DNA of 64,000 nucleotides, from positions 1 to 64,000 of the forward strand of contig JAEWKR010000068.1 of the NCBI GenBank assembly GCA_023457715.1, read 5' to 3'. A program made the translations under genes and the position numbers. Numbering within the stretch: position 1 is the first letter of the stretch; every line of letters starts with the position of its first letter. This stretch comes from Verrucomicrobiota bacterium. GTDB taxonomy: Bacteria > Verrucomicrobiota > Verrucomicrobiia > Opitutales > Opitutaceae. The notes under the pieces are model-generated. The model saw only the letters and a program-made list of their open reading frames with translations. It made no database searches and was not told the origin of the DNA. Below, piece after piece: positions 7,522 to 16,828 of the stretch.

Positions 7522-10140
7522 GTGAGTCGCATGTTTTCTCCATTCCGGACCGGATTGATGACCCTGATGGTAGGTGCCACGTTGGCGGGTGCTGCGCCCG
7601 AGATTCCGGCCGGCTGGTTTGCGTGGCCGGCGGCCGAACCGGTGGACGGGAGTGCGCTGGACACGCGCGCGTTGAACCGCGGGCCCGCGGACGCGCCGAT
7701 CTCGGTGCGGGACGGTCAGTATGTGAACGCCGATGGGCAGCGCGTGCGCTTCTGGGGCGCCAATCTCAGCAGCGGCGAAAACTTCCTGGATGCCGACAGT
7801 GCGGTGCGAATGGCGCGGCGCCTTGCCAAGGGCGGGATCAACATCGTGCGACTGCATCACCTCGACAACAACTGGTCGGTGGCCTCGCGCGGGAGTATCT
7901 GGTCTCCTGACGATCCGGGGCGGATCGCCGTGGACCCCCAGCAACTCGACAAGCTGTTCCGACTGGTCGCGGAGCTGAAGAAGGAGGGGATCTACTCGAA
8001 TGTTAACCTCAAGGTATCCAGGACGCTGTCCGTGGCGGACGGATTCCCGGAAACGATCACCCAGCTGCCGCAGTTTCAAAAGCGCGTGGACTATTACGAC
8101 GCGCGGATGATCGAACTGCAGAAGGACTATGCGCGGCAGGTGTTGGGCACGCGAAATCCCTACACGGGGCTCACCCTCGCGGAAGACCCGGCGGTCGCGA
8201 TCGTGGAGATCAACAACGAAAACTCGTTGCTGGGCATGCGGACGCGCGACGTGGGGCGGGATCTCCACCTCTTCCCCGATCCCTTCAAGTCCGATCTCGC
8301 GAAGAAGTGGAACGCGTGGCTGACGGAAAAATACCCGGTGCGCGCGACGTTGGAGGCGACCTGGAAAAAGGGAGCGACGCCGATGGGGCGCAACGCGATC
8401 ACCCCGGCGTCGCGCTGGCACGCAGACCCGCAACCGGGCAACGAGGTCGTGGTGCAGTCTGATCCGACAAGCCAAACGGCGGTGCAGTTCGAGGTGACCG
8501 TCAGCGACACGGTGCGGTGGCGCTCTGCGGCGTTCCTGGACAGACTCGAACTCGCGGACGGCCAGACTTACACGGTGACGTTTTCCGCCCGGGCGGATGC
8601 GGCGCGCCCCGTGGCGGTGGCTCTGGGCCGGGACGACGCGGGCTGGCGGACCGACAAATGGCGGACCCGTGGACTCGTCGCGACAATCCCGCTCACGCCC
8701 GAGTGGAAGACCTTTCGCTTTGTGGTGAACACGCATTCCGTGGTGGATGCGGGGACGCGTTTCAACATCACCGCCGGCCATCAGCGTGGCAGCGTGTGGT
8801 TGAAAGACCTCAAGATCGAATCCGGCTCGCCCACGGCGGGGCTGGCGGCGGATCAGGATCCGGCGAAGGGTAACGTCCCGATTCCCACGGACGCGACGCC
8901 GGCCCAATGGAATCACTGGCTAACCTTCCTCACGGACCTGGAAGTGAAGTACGTCGACGAAATGCGGGCGTACCTGCGCGATCGTCTCAAGGTGAAGGCC
9001 CCCATCGTGTGCTCGCAGGCCAATTACGGCGGGATCGCGGGTCTCGCGCGCGAGCGCGCGTCGGACTTCATCGACGCGCACAGCTACTGGCAGCATCCGG
9101 ATTTCGGCGGCCTCAGCGGAGCGTGGGATCTCGGCAATTTCACCATCAACAACTCCCCCCAGATCGGGGAGTTCTCGCCGCGGTGGTTCGGGGAGCTTGG
9201 CGGCATCGCGCTGCTGCGGGTGGCGGGAAAACCGTTCAGCGTCACCGAAGTCGATAACCCGGCGCCGAGCGACTACGCCTGCGAGATGTATCCGCTGCTG
9301 GCGACGCTGGCCGCGGTGCAGGATTGGGACGCGTTGTACCCATTCGACATCGTCGGGCTGGGCGAGCCGGATCCCGCGGGCACGATCAAGACCTTTTTCG
9401 ATCAGAACCATCACCCGGTGAAGTGGGGCTTCGCGCCGTTTGCGACGCGGGCCTTCCGCCACGGGCTTTTCCCGCCCGCCGGGGGAAGCCGGGAGTTGTT
9501 CGTGGGCCAGCCGCTTTGGGAGCAGGCCAATCACGTCGACGTGTTATGGCTGCGCCAGCAACCGGGGCAGGATCTCGGTTTCCTCACGGAACGGCTGAGC
9601 GTGAACGAGAACCTGACGAACAAGACCCGCGTGGAGAAACGCGGCAAACCCGGCAGTGTGGCGCGATTGGAGCGCACCCCACGGGGCGTGATCTACCGCG
9701 CGGAAACGCCGGAGGCGGCGACGATCATCGGTTACGTGGGTGGCGGAAAAGTGGAGGGCATCGATCTCTCCCTCGACTGCGACGCCTTTGGGCTGAATTT
9801 CGCAGCGGTGACGGCGGTCTCGCTCGAGGACAAACCGATGGATGAATCGGCGCGCGTGCTCATCACCCTGGGCGCGCGGGCGGAAAACAACGGAGCGAAG
9901 TGGAACGCCTCCCGCACCTCGATTGGCGAAAGCTGGGGCGCGGCGCCGACGGTCGCCGAGCGCGTGCCGGCGGACGTGCGGCTCCGGGTGCATGGCCTTC
10001 GAAACGTGTACGCCCTCGCGCCCGATGGCTCGCGCGCGGCCAGGATCGAAGCGCGCTACGCCGGCGGCTGGCTGACGTTTTCGACGCGCGAAGGCCCGGC
10101 GACGCTGCATTATGAGATCGTGCGGGAGAAAGGGACGTAA
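7522..10140 (+). CDS. Secreted GH5-like glycoside hydrolase with internal CBM-like domain
   Basis: An 872-residue exported enzyme with a signal peptide (GLMTLMVGATLAGAAP). The catalytic (beta/alpha)8 barrel begins at RVRFWGANLSS and GGINIVRLHHLDN (residues ~75-120). The probable acid/base is E233 in VEINNENSLL, and the probable nucleophile is E576 in FSVTEVDNPAPS, as in clan GH-A (GH5-like). Residues ~310-440 form an inserted beta-sandwich resembling a CBM4/9-type carbohydrate-binding module (DGQTYTVTFSARAD; GSVWLKDLKIESG). The C-terminal third is probably beta-rich. The substrate is unknown but likely a plant or algal polysaccharide. GTG 7522 and ATG 7531 are both possible starts. The last four codons and the stop lie inside a tandem repeat. 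Confidence 0.82.
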   Translation: MSRMFSPFRTGLMTLMVGATLAGAAPEIPAGWFAWPAAEPVDGSALDTRALNRGPADAPISVRDGQYVNADGQRVRFWGANLSSGENFLDADSAVRMARRLAKGGINIVRLHHLDNNWSVASRGSIWSPDDPGRIAVDPQQLDKLFRLVAELKKEGIYSNVNLKVSRTLSVADGFPETITQLPQFQKRVDYYDARMIELQKDYARQVLGTRNPYTGLTLAEDPAVAIVEINNENSLLGMRTRDVGRDLHLFPDPFKSDLAKKWNAWLTEKYPVRATLEATWKKGATPMGRNAITPASRWHADPQPGNEVVVQSDPTSQTAVQFEVTVSDTVRWRSAAFLDRLELADGQTYTVTFSARADAARPVAVALGRDDAGWRTDKWRTRGLVATIPLTPEWKTFRFVVNTHSVVDAGTRFNITAGHQRGSVWLKDLKIESGSPTAGLAADQDPAKGNVPIPTDATPAQWNHWLTFLTDLEVKYVDEMRAYLRDRLKVKAPIVCSQANYGGIAGLARERASDFIDAHSYWQHPDFGGLSGAWDLGNFTINNSPQIGEFSPRWFGELGGIALLRVAGKPFSVTEVDNPAPSDYACEMYPLLATLAAVQDWDALYPFDIVGLGEPDPAGTIKTFFDQNHHPVKWGFAPFATRAFRHGLFPPAGGSRELFVGQPLWEQANHVDVLWLRQQPGQDLGFLTERLSVNENLTNKTRVEKRGKPGSVARLERTPRGVIYRAETPEAATIIGYVGGGKVEGIDLSLDCDAFGLNFAAVTAVSLEDKPMDESARVLITLGARAENNGAKWNASRTSIGESWGAAPTVAERVPADVRLRVHGLRNVYALAPDGSRAARIEARYAGGWLTFSTREGPATLHYEIVREKGT

Positions 10141-10325
10141 GGGAGGAAAGGGACCTAAGGGACCGAAGGGACCTAAGGAAGGGGAGGGAAGGGACGGAAG
10201 GGACTTAAGGGATCGAGACTCATGCGGTTTTCTGGGAGCTGGAGGTATCGCGGGCAAACCGGCTTCCACAGCTGCAAACACTGCTGGTCCTTTTGGTCCC
10301 TTTCGTCCCTTTGGTCCCTTTCTTG
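10126..10325. repeat. (AAGGGACCT)n hairpin repeat
   Basis: Purine-rich 9 bp units (gggacctaa, gggaccgaa, gggacggaa) at 10126-10215 face complementary units (ggtccctttcgtccctttgg) at 10287-10325, separated by about 70 bp. The left arm starts inside the end of the hydrolase gene and supplies its stop codon (aaagggacgtaaggg). Confidence 0.75.
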
Positions 10326-10330
10326 ACTTC

Positions 10331-10368
10331 TGTCTCATTTGCGACAATCGTATTGCTCACATGAGACA
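10331..10368. promoter_or_regulatory. Palindromic operator candidate of the RES-Xre operon
   Basis: TGTCTCAT (10331-10338) and ATGAGACA (10361-10368) are perfect inverted 8-mers. The smaller palindrome CAATCGTATTG (10345-10355) is concentric with them. The right arm overlaps the antitoxin start codon. A TTGACT -35-like hexamer lies just upstream (10323-10328), but no good -10 is seen. Xre-type antitoxins of this family commonly autorepress through such sites, so this is a natural operator. Confidence 0.55.
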
Positions 10369-10765
10369 CGATGCCCATGCGCTCACGGCCACGGATCCGC
10401 TCGCGCTGCACGCGCAGATCGAGCGGGGGCTGCCGTTGTCCCTGCTCGACAAGCTCGCCGGGGCTCTGGGGCTGAAGGTCGAGACGATGGCGGCGTTGTG
10501 CGGGATGAGCCGGGCGACGTTTCACCGCAAGAAGGCGGCCAAGGGAAAGCTGGGCGAGTTCGAATCGGACCGGGCGGCGCGGTATGCCGCCCTTGTGCGG
10601 CACGCCACGGACGTGTTTGCCGACGAGAAGGCGGCGGCCGATTGGTTGTGCAGCGAGCAGGTTGGCCTCGGAGGGGCCAGGCCCATCGATCTGGCGAGAA
10701 CGACCCAGGGCTACCAGGAGGTGGAGAAACTTCTGACGCGGATCGACCACAGCGTCTATGCCTGA
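10361..10765 (+). CDS. Xre/MbcA/ParS-type antitoxin (DUF2384)
   Basis: A 134-residue protein with an Xre-like helix-turn-helix (residues ~20-60: LPLSLLDKLAGALGLKVETM, then GMSRATFHRKK). The C-terminal DUF2384 toxin-binding region contains HATDVFADEKAAADWL and a GGARPIDLARTTQGYQEV motif typical of the family. It pairs with the RES-domain toxin, whose gene starts 8 nt before this stop codon. In characterised RES-Xre pairs the antitoxin neutralises the toxin and autoregulates the operon. ATG 10361 is chosen: upstream in-frame sequence is only translated repeat (GPKGPKGPK). Confidence 0.88.
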   Translation: MRHDAHALTATDPLALHAQIERGLPLSLLDKLAGALGLKVETMAALCGMSRATFHRKKAAKGKLGEFESDRAARYAALVRHATDVFADEKAAADWLCSEQVGLGGARPIDLARTTQGYQEVEKLLTRIDHSVYA

Positions 10766-11228
10766 CGCCTGGCGGTTGGATAACGCGAAGTGGACGGCGC
10801 AGGCGTTTTCCGGTGCGGGCGCCGCGCTTGCCGGGGGACGATGGAATCCGATCGGCGTGCACGTGGTGTACGCGAGCCGGCACCTCGCGACCGCGGTGCT
10901 GGAGAAGTTCATCCACCTGCCGAAGCCGGTCCCCGCGGCGATGACCTTTGTTCAATCCGAGATCGATTTCGGCGGCATTGCGGTGGAGAGACCGGCGCGT
11001 GCCGCGCTGCCCGCCAACTGGCGCGAGGAACCCGCGCCGCTGACCACCCAGCAGTTTGGGCTCGAGTGGTTTCGCAGCAGTCGCTCGGCGATCCTCGCGG
11101 TCCCCAGTGCCATCGTGCCCGACGAAGAGAACTACGTGCTGAATCCGGCGCACCCGGACTTCAGGAAGGTGAAGGTGTCGAAGCCGGTCCGCTTTGTGTT
11201 CGATCCACGGTTGGCGGGGTTGAAGTGA
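10758..11228 (+). CDS. RES-domain toxin
   Basis: A 156-residue RES-family protein. The family is named after conserved Arg, Glu and Ser; here GGRWNPIGVHVVYAS carries the conserved Arg and Tyr, followed by ATAVLEKFIHL (Glu) and a downstream Ser region (RSSRSAILAVPSAIVPDE). Characterised RES toxins (MbcT, ParT and relatives) attack NAD+ or ADP-ribosylate targets. The coding region overlaps the antitoxin by 8 nt, as is usual for these operons. The protein ends NPAHPDFRKVKV...FVFDPRL, a typical C-terminus, so it looks intact. Confidence 0.88.
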   Translation: MPDAWRLDNAKWTAQAFSGAGAALAGGRWNPIGVHVVYASRHLATAVLEKFIHLPKPVPAAMTFVQSEIDFGGIAVERPARAALPANWREEPAPLTTQQFGLEWFRSSRSAILAVPSAIVPDEENYVLNPAHPDFRKVKVSKPVRFVFDPRLAGLK

Positions 11229-11264
11229 ACGCTCCTTCCCGTCGACGCGGGCGGGGCCGGAAGG

Positions 11265-12992
11265 CTACTCCGGCTGTCCGATCGTGCGCCACGCGCGGCG
11301 GAGAATCTCCGCTTCCTCCGGCAGCAGCGTGGCAGGCTTGACCCGTTGCAACGCCTGGCGCGCCGGCTCACGCTCGCCCAGCGACGCGAGGATCCCGCCA
11401 TAAAGCAAGGAGCGCCCCGAGGTGTTGAGCTCCTTCGGGGGGAGGCCGGCCAGGAGGGCGCGCGCCTCGGCAGCCCGCTGCTTTCGCCACAGGCAAAACG
11501 CGCGCGCCGCGACAAACTGGGGGTCACGCGGGTTTCGCGCCTGGAGGGCGGCGGTTCGCTCGTCCACCAGCACGGAAACCTGGGGGTCGACCAGCAGCGA
11601 GGCCATGGCCCAATCGGCCTGGGCGCGGAAATTGTGCGGCTCGAGGGCGATCCATTGCGCGTAGGCCTGGCGCAACGCGGCGGTGTCCTTTCGCGCGTGA
11701 GCGTGACGCGCGAGAACGGGGATGGCCCAGCGCTGGGCGCCATTCCCCGCCAGGGCCCTCAGCGTGGCGTCGGTGCCCAACCGCTGGTCCCCCGCCAGCG
11801 ACAGGCGATAAAGTGCGGTGAGGGAGCCGGGGTCGCCGGCCGCGGCCTCGAGCGCCTCCTCCCACATCGCTTCAGCCAGCGGCGTTCGTTCGCGGTCCGC
11901 GAGCTGGCGCGCGGCCAGCGCGAGATCCAAGGCGCGCGGATTGATGGCGCCCAGAGCGCCGGCGCGAAGGTGATCGCCGGCGGCCGCCCAATCGCCGCCG
12001 CGGATGGCGATGTCCGCGGCGAGGCGGCGGACATCGGGCGCTTCGCGAACGGCCTGGGGCAGGGTCGCGATCCAGGCCTGCGCCTCGGCGGGAGTGCGTT
12101 GGTGTAGCAACCAGCGGCCGAGCGTCGCCGCGGCGGAAGGGACCGCTGCCGCGGCCGGTTGGAGTCCCTCCAACCATTTGTCCTCGTTCGGCCCCCCGAG
12201 TTCGTGTTCGAGCTGCAGCTGGAAAAGCCGGTCGGTGAAACGGGCGTCCGGGTCGGCGGCCAGCGTGGCGGCCCAGCGGACGGCTTCGACGGGGGCGTTG
12301 CGACGCGCGGCATCGCGCGCCAGCAGCCGGAGCGCCGTCAGCCGTTCCGGAGCGGAGGAAGCGGCGAGGGCCTGCAGGGTGGCGCGGGCTTCAGCAGCCC
12401 GGGCCGGTTGCACCAACTGGAGCGACGCAAGCTCGACGCGCGCGAGGGTGTCGCCGGGATCGCGCGCCACGACCGTCGCCAACGCGTCGGCGTAATCCGA
12501 TGCCCGGCCCGCAGCTGCGGCCACCCGCGCGAGGGCACGGGCGACCTCCGGGTCTGAGCGGCGGGGGAGGGAGACGGTGTTCAGCATCGCCTCGGCCGCG
12601 GCAAGGTCGCCATGGCGGAGGGCGACGCGTGCGCCCCGGACCGGCAATGAGGCATCCTCCGGCACAAATTCGCAGAGCTGGCGATACACCGTCACCGCCT
12701 GTGGCGACCCGGCCTCCTCGAGCACGCCAGCCACGATCCGCAGTTGGCTCGGATCGAACGTGGTCAGATCAGCGGCGACCGCGACCGAGAGGAGTGCGCG
12801 AGGCCGGTCGCCGGCCTTGGAGAAACGCTCCGCTTGCTCCAGCGACCGGTTGGCGCGCCACTGACTCCAGCGATGCTCGAGCGGGCCGGACGCCAGGAAC
12901 ACTCCGGCGCCGAGCCCCATCACGACGCTCCCGATGATCCAGCGCGTGCGCCGCGTGCGGCGCGTCCGGGGGGAGGCGTGGAGCAGTTGCAT
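11265..12992 (-). CDS. Membrane-anchored TPR protein
   Basis: A 575-residue protein with a basic N-terminus (TRRTRRTRW) and one transmembrane helix (IIGSVVMGLGAGVFLASG, residues ~19-36). An alanine-rich alpha-helical repeat region of TPR type fills the rest (LEQAERFSKAGDRPRALLSV; HGDLAAAEAMLNTV). No enzymatic domain is visible. It starts 21 nt after the stop of the PEP-CTERM protein gene on the same strand, so the two may be co-transcribed. A scaffolding role at the membrane is possible but not shown. Confidence 0.75.
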   Translation of the reverse strand: MQLLHASPRTRRTRRTRWIIGSVVMGLGAGVFLASGPLEHRWSQWRANRSLEQAERFSKAGDRPRALLSVAVAADLTTFDPSQLRIVAGVLEEAGSPQAVTVYRQLCEFVPEDASLPVRGARVALRHGDLAAAEAMLNTVSLPRRSDPEVARALARVAAAAGRASDYADALATVVARDPGDTLARVELASLQLVQPARAAEARATLQALAASSAPERLTALRLLARDAARRNAPVEAVRWAATLAADPDARFTDRLFQLQLEHELGGPNEDKWLEGLQPAAAAVPSAAATLGRWLLHQRTPAEAQAWIATLPQAVREAPDVRRLAADIAIRGGDWAAAGDHLRAGALGAINPRALDLALAARQLADRERTPLAEAMWEEALEAAAGDPGSLTALYRLSLAGDQRLGTDATLRALAGNGAQRWAIPVLARHAHARKDTAALRQAYAQWIALEPHNFRAQADWAMASLLVDPQVSVLVDERTAALQARNPRDPQFVAARAFCLWRKQRAAEARALLAGLPPKELNTSGRSLLYGGILASLGEREPARQALQRVKPATLLPEEAEILRRAWRTIGQPE

Positions 12993-13013
12993 GCGCGCGA
13001 GCCGCGGGCTCCG

Positions 13014-14180
13014 TCAGCGGGGGGGCTCGGTGGTCGAGGGACGGCCCCGCGCTCGGCGCCGCCAGGCCAGGAAGCCGAGCACTGCGCCGCCGAACGTGAG
13101 GGCGGCGTGGGCCGGCTCCGGTACGGCCGTCAGGGAGATCGGGGTCAGGAGGTAAAACTCGCGGGTGCCCGAAAGGGTTTCGCCGATACCGACGATCTGG
13201 CCGCTTTCGTTGATGCTGGTCGCAGACCAGAGGTAGGAGAAGTTGGTCGACGAAAGATCGACGAGGTCGTTCAGGTCAAGGAAAGCTCCGTCCTGGGACA
13301 GGAAGGCGTGATCGATCCGGGAGTAGAGTTCACCAAAACCCGACTCCCACACCTGGCTTTGCCCCACGACCTGGCTCGCGTTGTTGATATCGTGGCTGAT
13401 CGTGCTGAAGAAGCCAAACGAGCCAAGTTCAGTCATGATGCCGTCCGCGTAGTGGTAGGCGCGGAGATCTCCATCTGCGGCATGCGACGACCCCGCGACT
13501 TCACCCCAATCGTTAATGGCCCCGGCGGAACTTCCGCCTGAGGCCAGGGGCAGGATTTCCGTGACGACGCCGTTCAGATAGGTGTAGCCGTGGCTTGCCT
13601 GATTCTGCGTTGAAGTGGAGATCGTCGAGGAGCCCGCCACCATGCCGGCATTATTGATGTCGTTGGCCACGCCGGTTCCGCCGGCGAACGTGGGCAGGGT
13701 GATGAAGCTGCCGTTCGAGTAGAGGTGGGCCTGGACGTCGGTGCCTCCGTTCCAGCTGCTGGCAACCAGATCCCCATGGTCGTTGATGGCATTGGCGGTC
13801 GCTGAACTGCGGCCGAACGTGCCGAGGTCGATCATGCTGCCGTCAGCGGCGGCATAGACGAACGCGTGCCCGTTCGAGCCCCCCACCACCTGGCCGACAT
13901 TGTTCATGCCGTTAACCACCGTGTAGGTGGAGTTCCCGAGGCTGGGAAGCAGGGTGTAGCTGCCGTTGGTGTAAACAAACCCGCGGCTGTTCTGATTTCC
14001 CGCGAGGTAGCCGTAGCCGGCAATCAATCCGGAATCATTGATGAAGATGGAGGAAGCCGAACCCCCTAGAGAACCAAGCGAGGTGAGCGAAAAATGCGGG
14101 ACTCCAGCGCCCACGCCCCAAGCGACGGCTGCCGCGCCCGTGAACAACGCGAGTGATGAGACGTGGCAGCGGGCACGCAT
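13014..14180 (-). CDS. HAF-repeat PEP-CTERM extracellular protein
   Basis: A 388-residue exported protein with a signal peptide and repeated units of the HAF/extracellular-repeat type (INDSGLIAGYGYLAGNQNS; MNNVGQVVGGSNGHAFVY; INDWGEVAGSS). These probably form a beta-propeller. The C-terminus is a PEP-CTERM sorting signal: VPEP, a hydrophobic stretch (LTFGGAVLGFLAW) and an arginine-rich tail (RRRARGR). Such proteins are processed by an exosortase and sorted to the cell surface or polymer matrix. No exosortase is in this window. Two tandem palindromes lie upstream. Confidence 0.9.
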   Translation of the reverse strand: MRARCHVSSLALFTGAAAVAWGVGAGVPHFSLTSLGSLGGSASSIFINDSGLIAGYGYLAGNQNSRGFVYTNGSYTLLPSLGNSTYTVVNGMNNVGQVVGGSNGHAFVYAAADGSMIDLGTFGRSSATANAINDHGDLVASSWNGGTDVQAHLYSNGSFITLPTFAGGTGVANDINNAGMVAGSSTISTSTQNQASHGYTYLNGVVTEILPLASGGSSAGAINDWGEVAGSSHAADGDLRAYHYADGIMTELGSFGFFSTISHDINNASQVVGQSQVWESGFGELYSRIDHAFLSQDGAFLDLNDLVDLSSTNFSYLWSATSINESGQIVGIGETLSGTREFYLLTPISLTAVPEPAHAALTFGGAVLGFLAWRRRARGRPSTTEPPR

Positions 14181-14232
14181 TAGAAAGCCGAAGGGGCGGA
14201 GCGGAGTACGACCGCTTCGCGCGCCCGTTGCA

Positions 14233-14267
14233 AACCCTGAATAGGGTTAATTCCCTATATATTAGGG
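14233..14267. promoter_or_regulatory. Two tandem CCCT/AGGG palindromes upstream of the PEP-CTERM gene
   Basis: AACCCTGAATAGGGTT (14233-14248, 6 bp arms) and CCCTATATATTAGGG (14253-14267, 5 bp arms) sit in an AT-rich island 53-87 bp upstream of the start. Their centres are about 20 bp apart (two helical turns) and both have CCCT/AGGG arms, which suggests paired binding of a dimeric regulator. Confidence 0.45.
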
Positions 14268-14308
14268 TATCTTGGATTAACGTTGGGAATGGCGTATAAC
14301 CGCAGCCG

Positions 14309-14337
14309 ATGCTGAAAAGGTGAAACGCTGAAACGCC
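14309..14337. repeat. (CTGAAACG)n tandem repeat
   Basis: gctgaaaaggtgaaacgctg is of the same unit family as 4787-4827. It lies in the gap between the permease stop and the PEP-CTERM promoter. Confidence 0.55.
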
Positions 14338-14373
14338 GTGGCCCTTCGCTGAACGCCACCCGCGCAAACCTGT

Positions 14374-16773
14374 TCACTCGGCCCGCAGCGCGATGACGGG
14401 ATTCACGCGGCTGGCGCGGAGCGCGGGGAGCAGCGCGGCGACTAGCGCCACGGCGGCGAGGAGGGCGGTGACGGTGGCCGCCACGGTGAGGTCCAGGGGC
14501 TTGGTTTGATAAAGGAGGGCGGCGAGGATCCGCCCGACCGCCAGAGCGCCGGCCAAGCCGAGAAGCGTACCCAGCGCGACGAGCTGAAAGCCACGACGCA
14601 GGACGAGCGTGAGCAATTGTCGGCCGACGGCGCCCAACGCGAGCCGGATGCCAAACTCACGGGTGCGGAGACTGACGTGGTAGGCGAGCAATCCATACAG
14701 ACCGATCGCGGCCAGCAGCAGGGCGAGGCCCGCAAACGTGGCGAGCAGAAAGGTGTAGAGGCGGGGCGTGGCGAGGGTGGAGCCGACGCGATCGTCCAGC
14801 ATCCGCACATCCCAGATCGGCTGATCGGGATCGACCTCGCGCACGGCCTGGCGGACGGACTGCGCGAGGCTGGCCACGGGGCGTTCGGTGCGCACCAGCA
14901 GCACGGCCCCGGCCGGCGTCGGTGCGCGCACGGACACGTAGGCCTGGGCGAGCTTCGGTTCCGACGCATAGCCGTAAACACGGAGGGTGGGCACGACGCC
15001 GATCACGGTGACGGCGTTGTCTTTTCGGCCGCCCAGCAGCAACTCCTTGCCGACCGGATCCTCAGCCGGCCATTCGCGGCGGGCAAAGGCTTCGTCGATG
15101 ATGATGCTCCGGGATTTGGCGCCGCCGTCCTCGGGCCCAAAAGCACGTCCCCGCAGCAGCGGGATCGAGAGCGTCTGGAAATAGCCATCGCTGACGCGGT
15201 TCATCTCCATGAAGGGCGACTGTCCCGGCAACGGTTCCGGCCGCCCGGGGATCGCATACGAGGTCTGCCAGCCGGTGTTCAGGGGCGAGTTGGTGGCGAC
15301 ATCCACGTGGGTGACCCCGGGCACCTGGCGCACGCGCGCCGCGACCTGTTCGTAGAACGCCAGCCGGGCTTCAGGGCCCGGATACCGTTTCTCGGGCAGG
15401 GAAATCCGGGCGCTGAGCACGTTCTCCGGGGTGAAGCCGAGCTCGGCCTGGCGCAGTTGGGAAAAACTGCGGAGCAACAGCCCGGCGCCGAAAAGAAGCG
15501 TGAGCGTCACGGCAATCTCCGCGACGATCAGCACGCTTCGCGCCCGCGTGCCGCTCCCCGTGCCGCCCCGACCGCCGTCGGCCAGCGCGCCGCGCAGGTC
15601 GACGCGGGCGGAGCGCCACGCGGGCCACAAGCCGAAGAGCACGGCGGTCAGGAGGCCCACCGCAGCTGTTGTCGCCAGGACCGGGCCGTCGAGATCGGCG
15701 GCTTGAAAGCGCGAATCGCCCGCCGGACTGAGCGCCAGGATCCCGGCCTGGCCCACCTGCGCCAGCCCCAGGCCGAGGGCGGTGCCGACGACCGCGAGGA
15801 CGAGGCTTTCGAGGAAGAGCTGGCGGACGATCTGGAAACGGCTCGCGCCGAGCGCGGAGCGCAGGGCGATTTCGTTCCGCCGGGCCGAGCTGCGCGCCAT
15901 CAGGAGCCCCGCCAGGTTGGCGCAGGCGATGAGCAGGACGAGACCGACCGCGCCGAGGAGCGTCCACAATCCGCGGCGGTAGCTGCCAATGAGATTGTCG
16001 AGCAGCGGTGTTCCCCCGGCGATGACCCCCGTGCTCGTGTTCGGGTGCTCCGCGGCGATGCGGCGGGAAATGCGCTGAAGGTCTGCCAGCCCGGCGGCGA
16101 ACGTGACGCCCGGCTTAAGCCGTCCCAGGGCATAGATCCCTGGGTGGTTGCCGCGGTTTTGCCAGGAGGGCGAATCACTGAGCCTGGCCATTTGCGTGTA
16201 GAGATCGGCCCTTTCGGGCAGGGCGACGGCAGCGGGAAGGACGCCGATCACCGTGTAGGGAGTGCCGTTCAACGTGAGAATCCGGCCGAGGACGTCGGCC
16301 GCGCCCCCCATCTGTCCCTGCCAGAAAGCGTGACTGAGAACCGCAAGACCGGCGGCTCCCGCTTTGTCCTCGTCGGCGGTGAAGACCCGGCCCAACGCAG
16401 GCGGGAGCCCGAGCGCGTCGAAAAAGGACGCCTCCACCTCCGCGCCAGTCAGCATGCGCGGCTCGGCCTGTCCGGTCAGAGCGTACTGGCCGACGCGAAA
16501 TCCGCCGAGCGCGCTGAACGCCTGGTTGTCGCGTCTCCAGTCCTGCAGATCAGGCCAGGACACCGAAGCCTGGGGAAACGTGGCCATGTCCTCCCAAAAT
16601 ACGACCAGCTGGTCGGGCTCCGGGTAGGCCAGCGGACGAAGCAGGACCGAGCGTACGACCGAGAACACCGCGGTATTGGCGCCGATGCCCAGGGCGAGCG
16701 TCAGCAGGGCGATGGTCGTGAAGCTCGGCGTCCGGACGAGCTGCCGGCAAGCGTAGCGAAGATCGGAGAACAT
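14374..16773 (-). CDS. ADOP-family (MacB/FtsX-like) ABC transporter permease
   Basis: A 799-residue membrane protein starting MFSDLRYACRQLVRTPSFTT, the hallmark of the acidobacterial duplicated orphan permease (ADOP) family. It has two MacB-type periplasmic domains and two FtsX-like transmembrane modules: one helix near residue 20, three after ~270, one near ~420 and three at the C-terminus. No ATPase gene is adjacent, which is normal for this family. MacB-like systems act mechanically on periplasmic cargo such as lipoproteins, peptides or antibiotics. ATG 16773 is chosen over the TTG two codons upstream. Confidence 0.88.
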   Translation of the reverse strand: MFSDLRYACRQLVRTPSFTTIALLTLALGIGANTAVFSVVRSVLLRPLAYPEPDQLVVFWEDMATFPQASVSWPDLQDWRRDNQAFSALGGFRVGQYALTGQAEPRMLTGAEVEASFFDALGLPPALGRVFTADEDKAGAAGLAVLSHAFWQGQMGGAADVLGRILTLNGTPYTVIGVLPAAVALPERADLYTQMARLSDSPSWQNRGNHPGIYALGRLKPGVTFAAGLADLQRISRRIAAEHPNTSTGVIAGGTPLLDNLIGSYRRGLWTLLGAVGLVLLIACANLAGLLMARSSARRNEIALRSALGASRFQIVRQLFLESLVLAVVGTALGLGLAQVGQAGILALSPAGDSRFQAADLDGPVLATTAAVGLLTAVLFGLWPAWRSARVDLRGALADGGRGGTGSGTRARSVLIVAEIAVTLTLLFGAGLLLRSFSQLRQAELGFTPENVLSARISLPEKRYPGPEARLAFYEQVAARVRQVPGVTHVDVATNSPLNTGWQTSYAIPGRPEPLPGQSPFMEMNRVSDGYFQTLSIPLLRGRAFGPEDGGAKSRSIIIDEAFARREWPAEDPVGKELLLGGRKDNAVTVIGVVPTLRVYGYASEPKLAQAYVSVRAPTPAGAVLLVRTERPVASLAQSVRQAVREVDPDQPIWDVRMLDDRVGSTLATPRLYTFLLATFAGLALLLAAIGLYGLLAYHVSLRTREFGIRLALGAVGRQLLTLVLRRGFQLVALGTLLGLAGALAVGRILAALLYQTKPLDLTVAATVTALLAAVALVAALLPALRASRVNPVIALRAE

Positions 16774-16828
16774 GGGCAACCGAAGGAGAACTCGGCGGCG
16801 GAGGAAAGGTTACGGCGAACGCCAGAAG

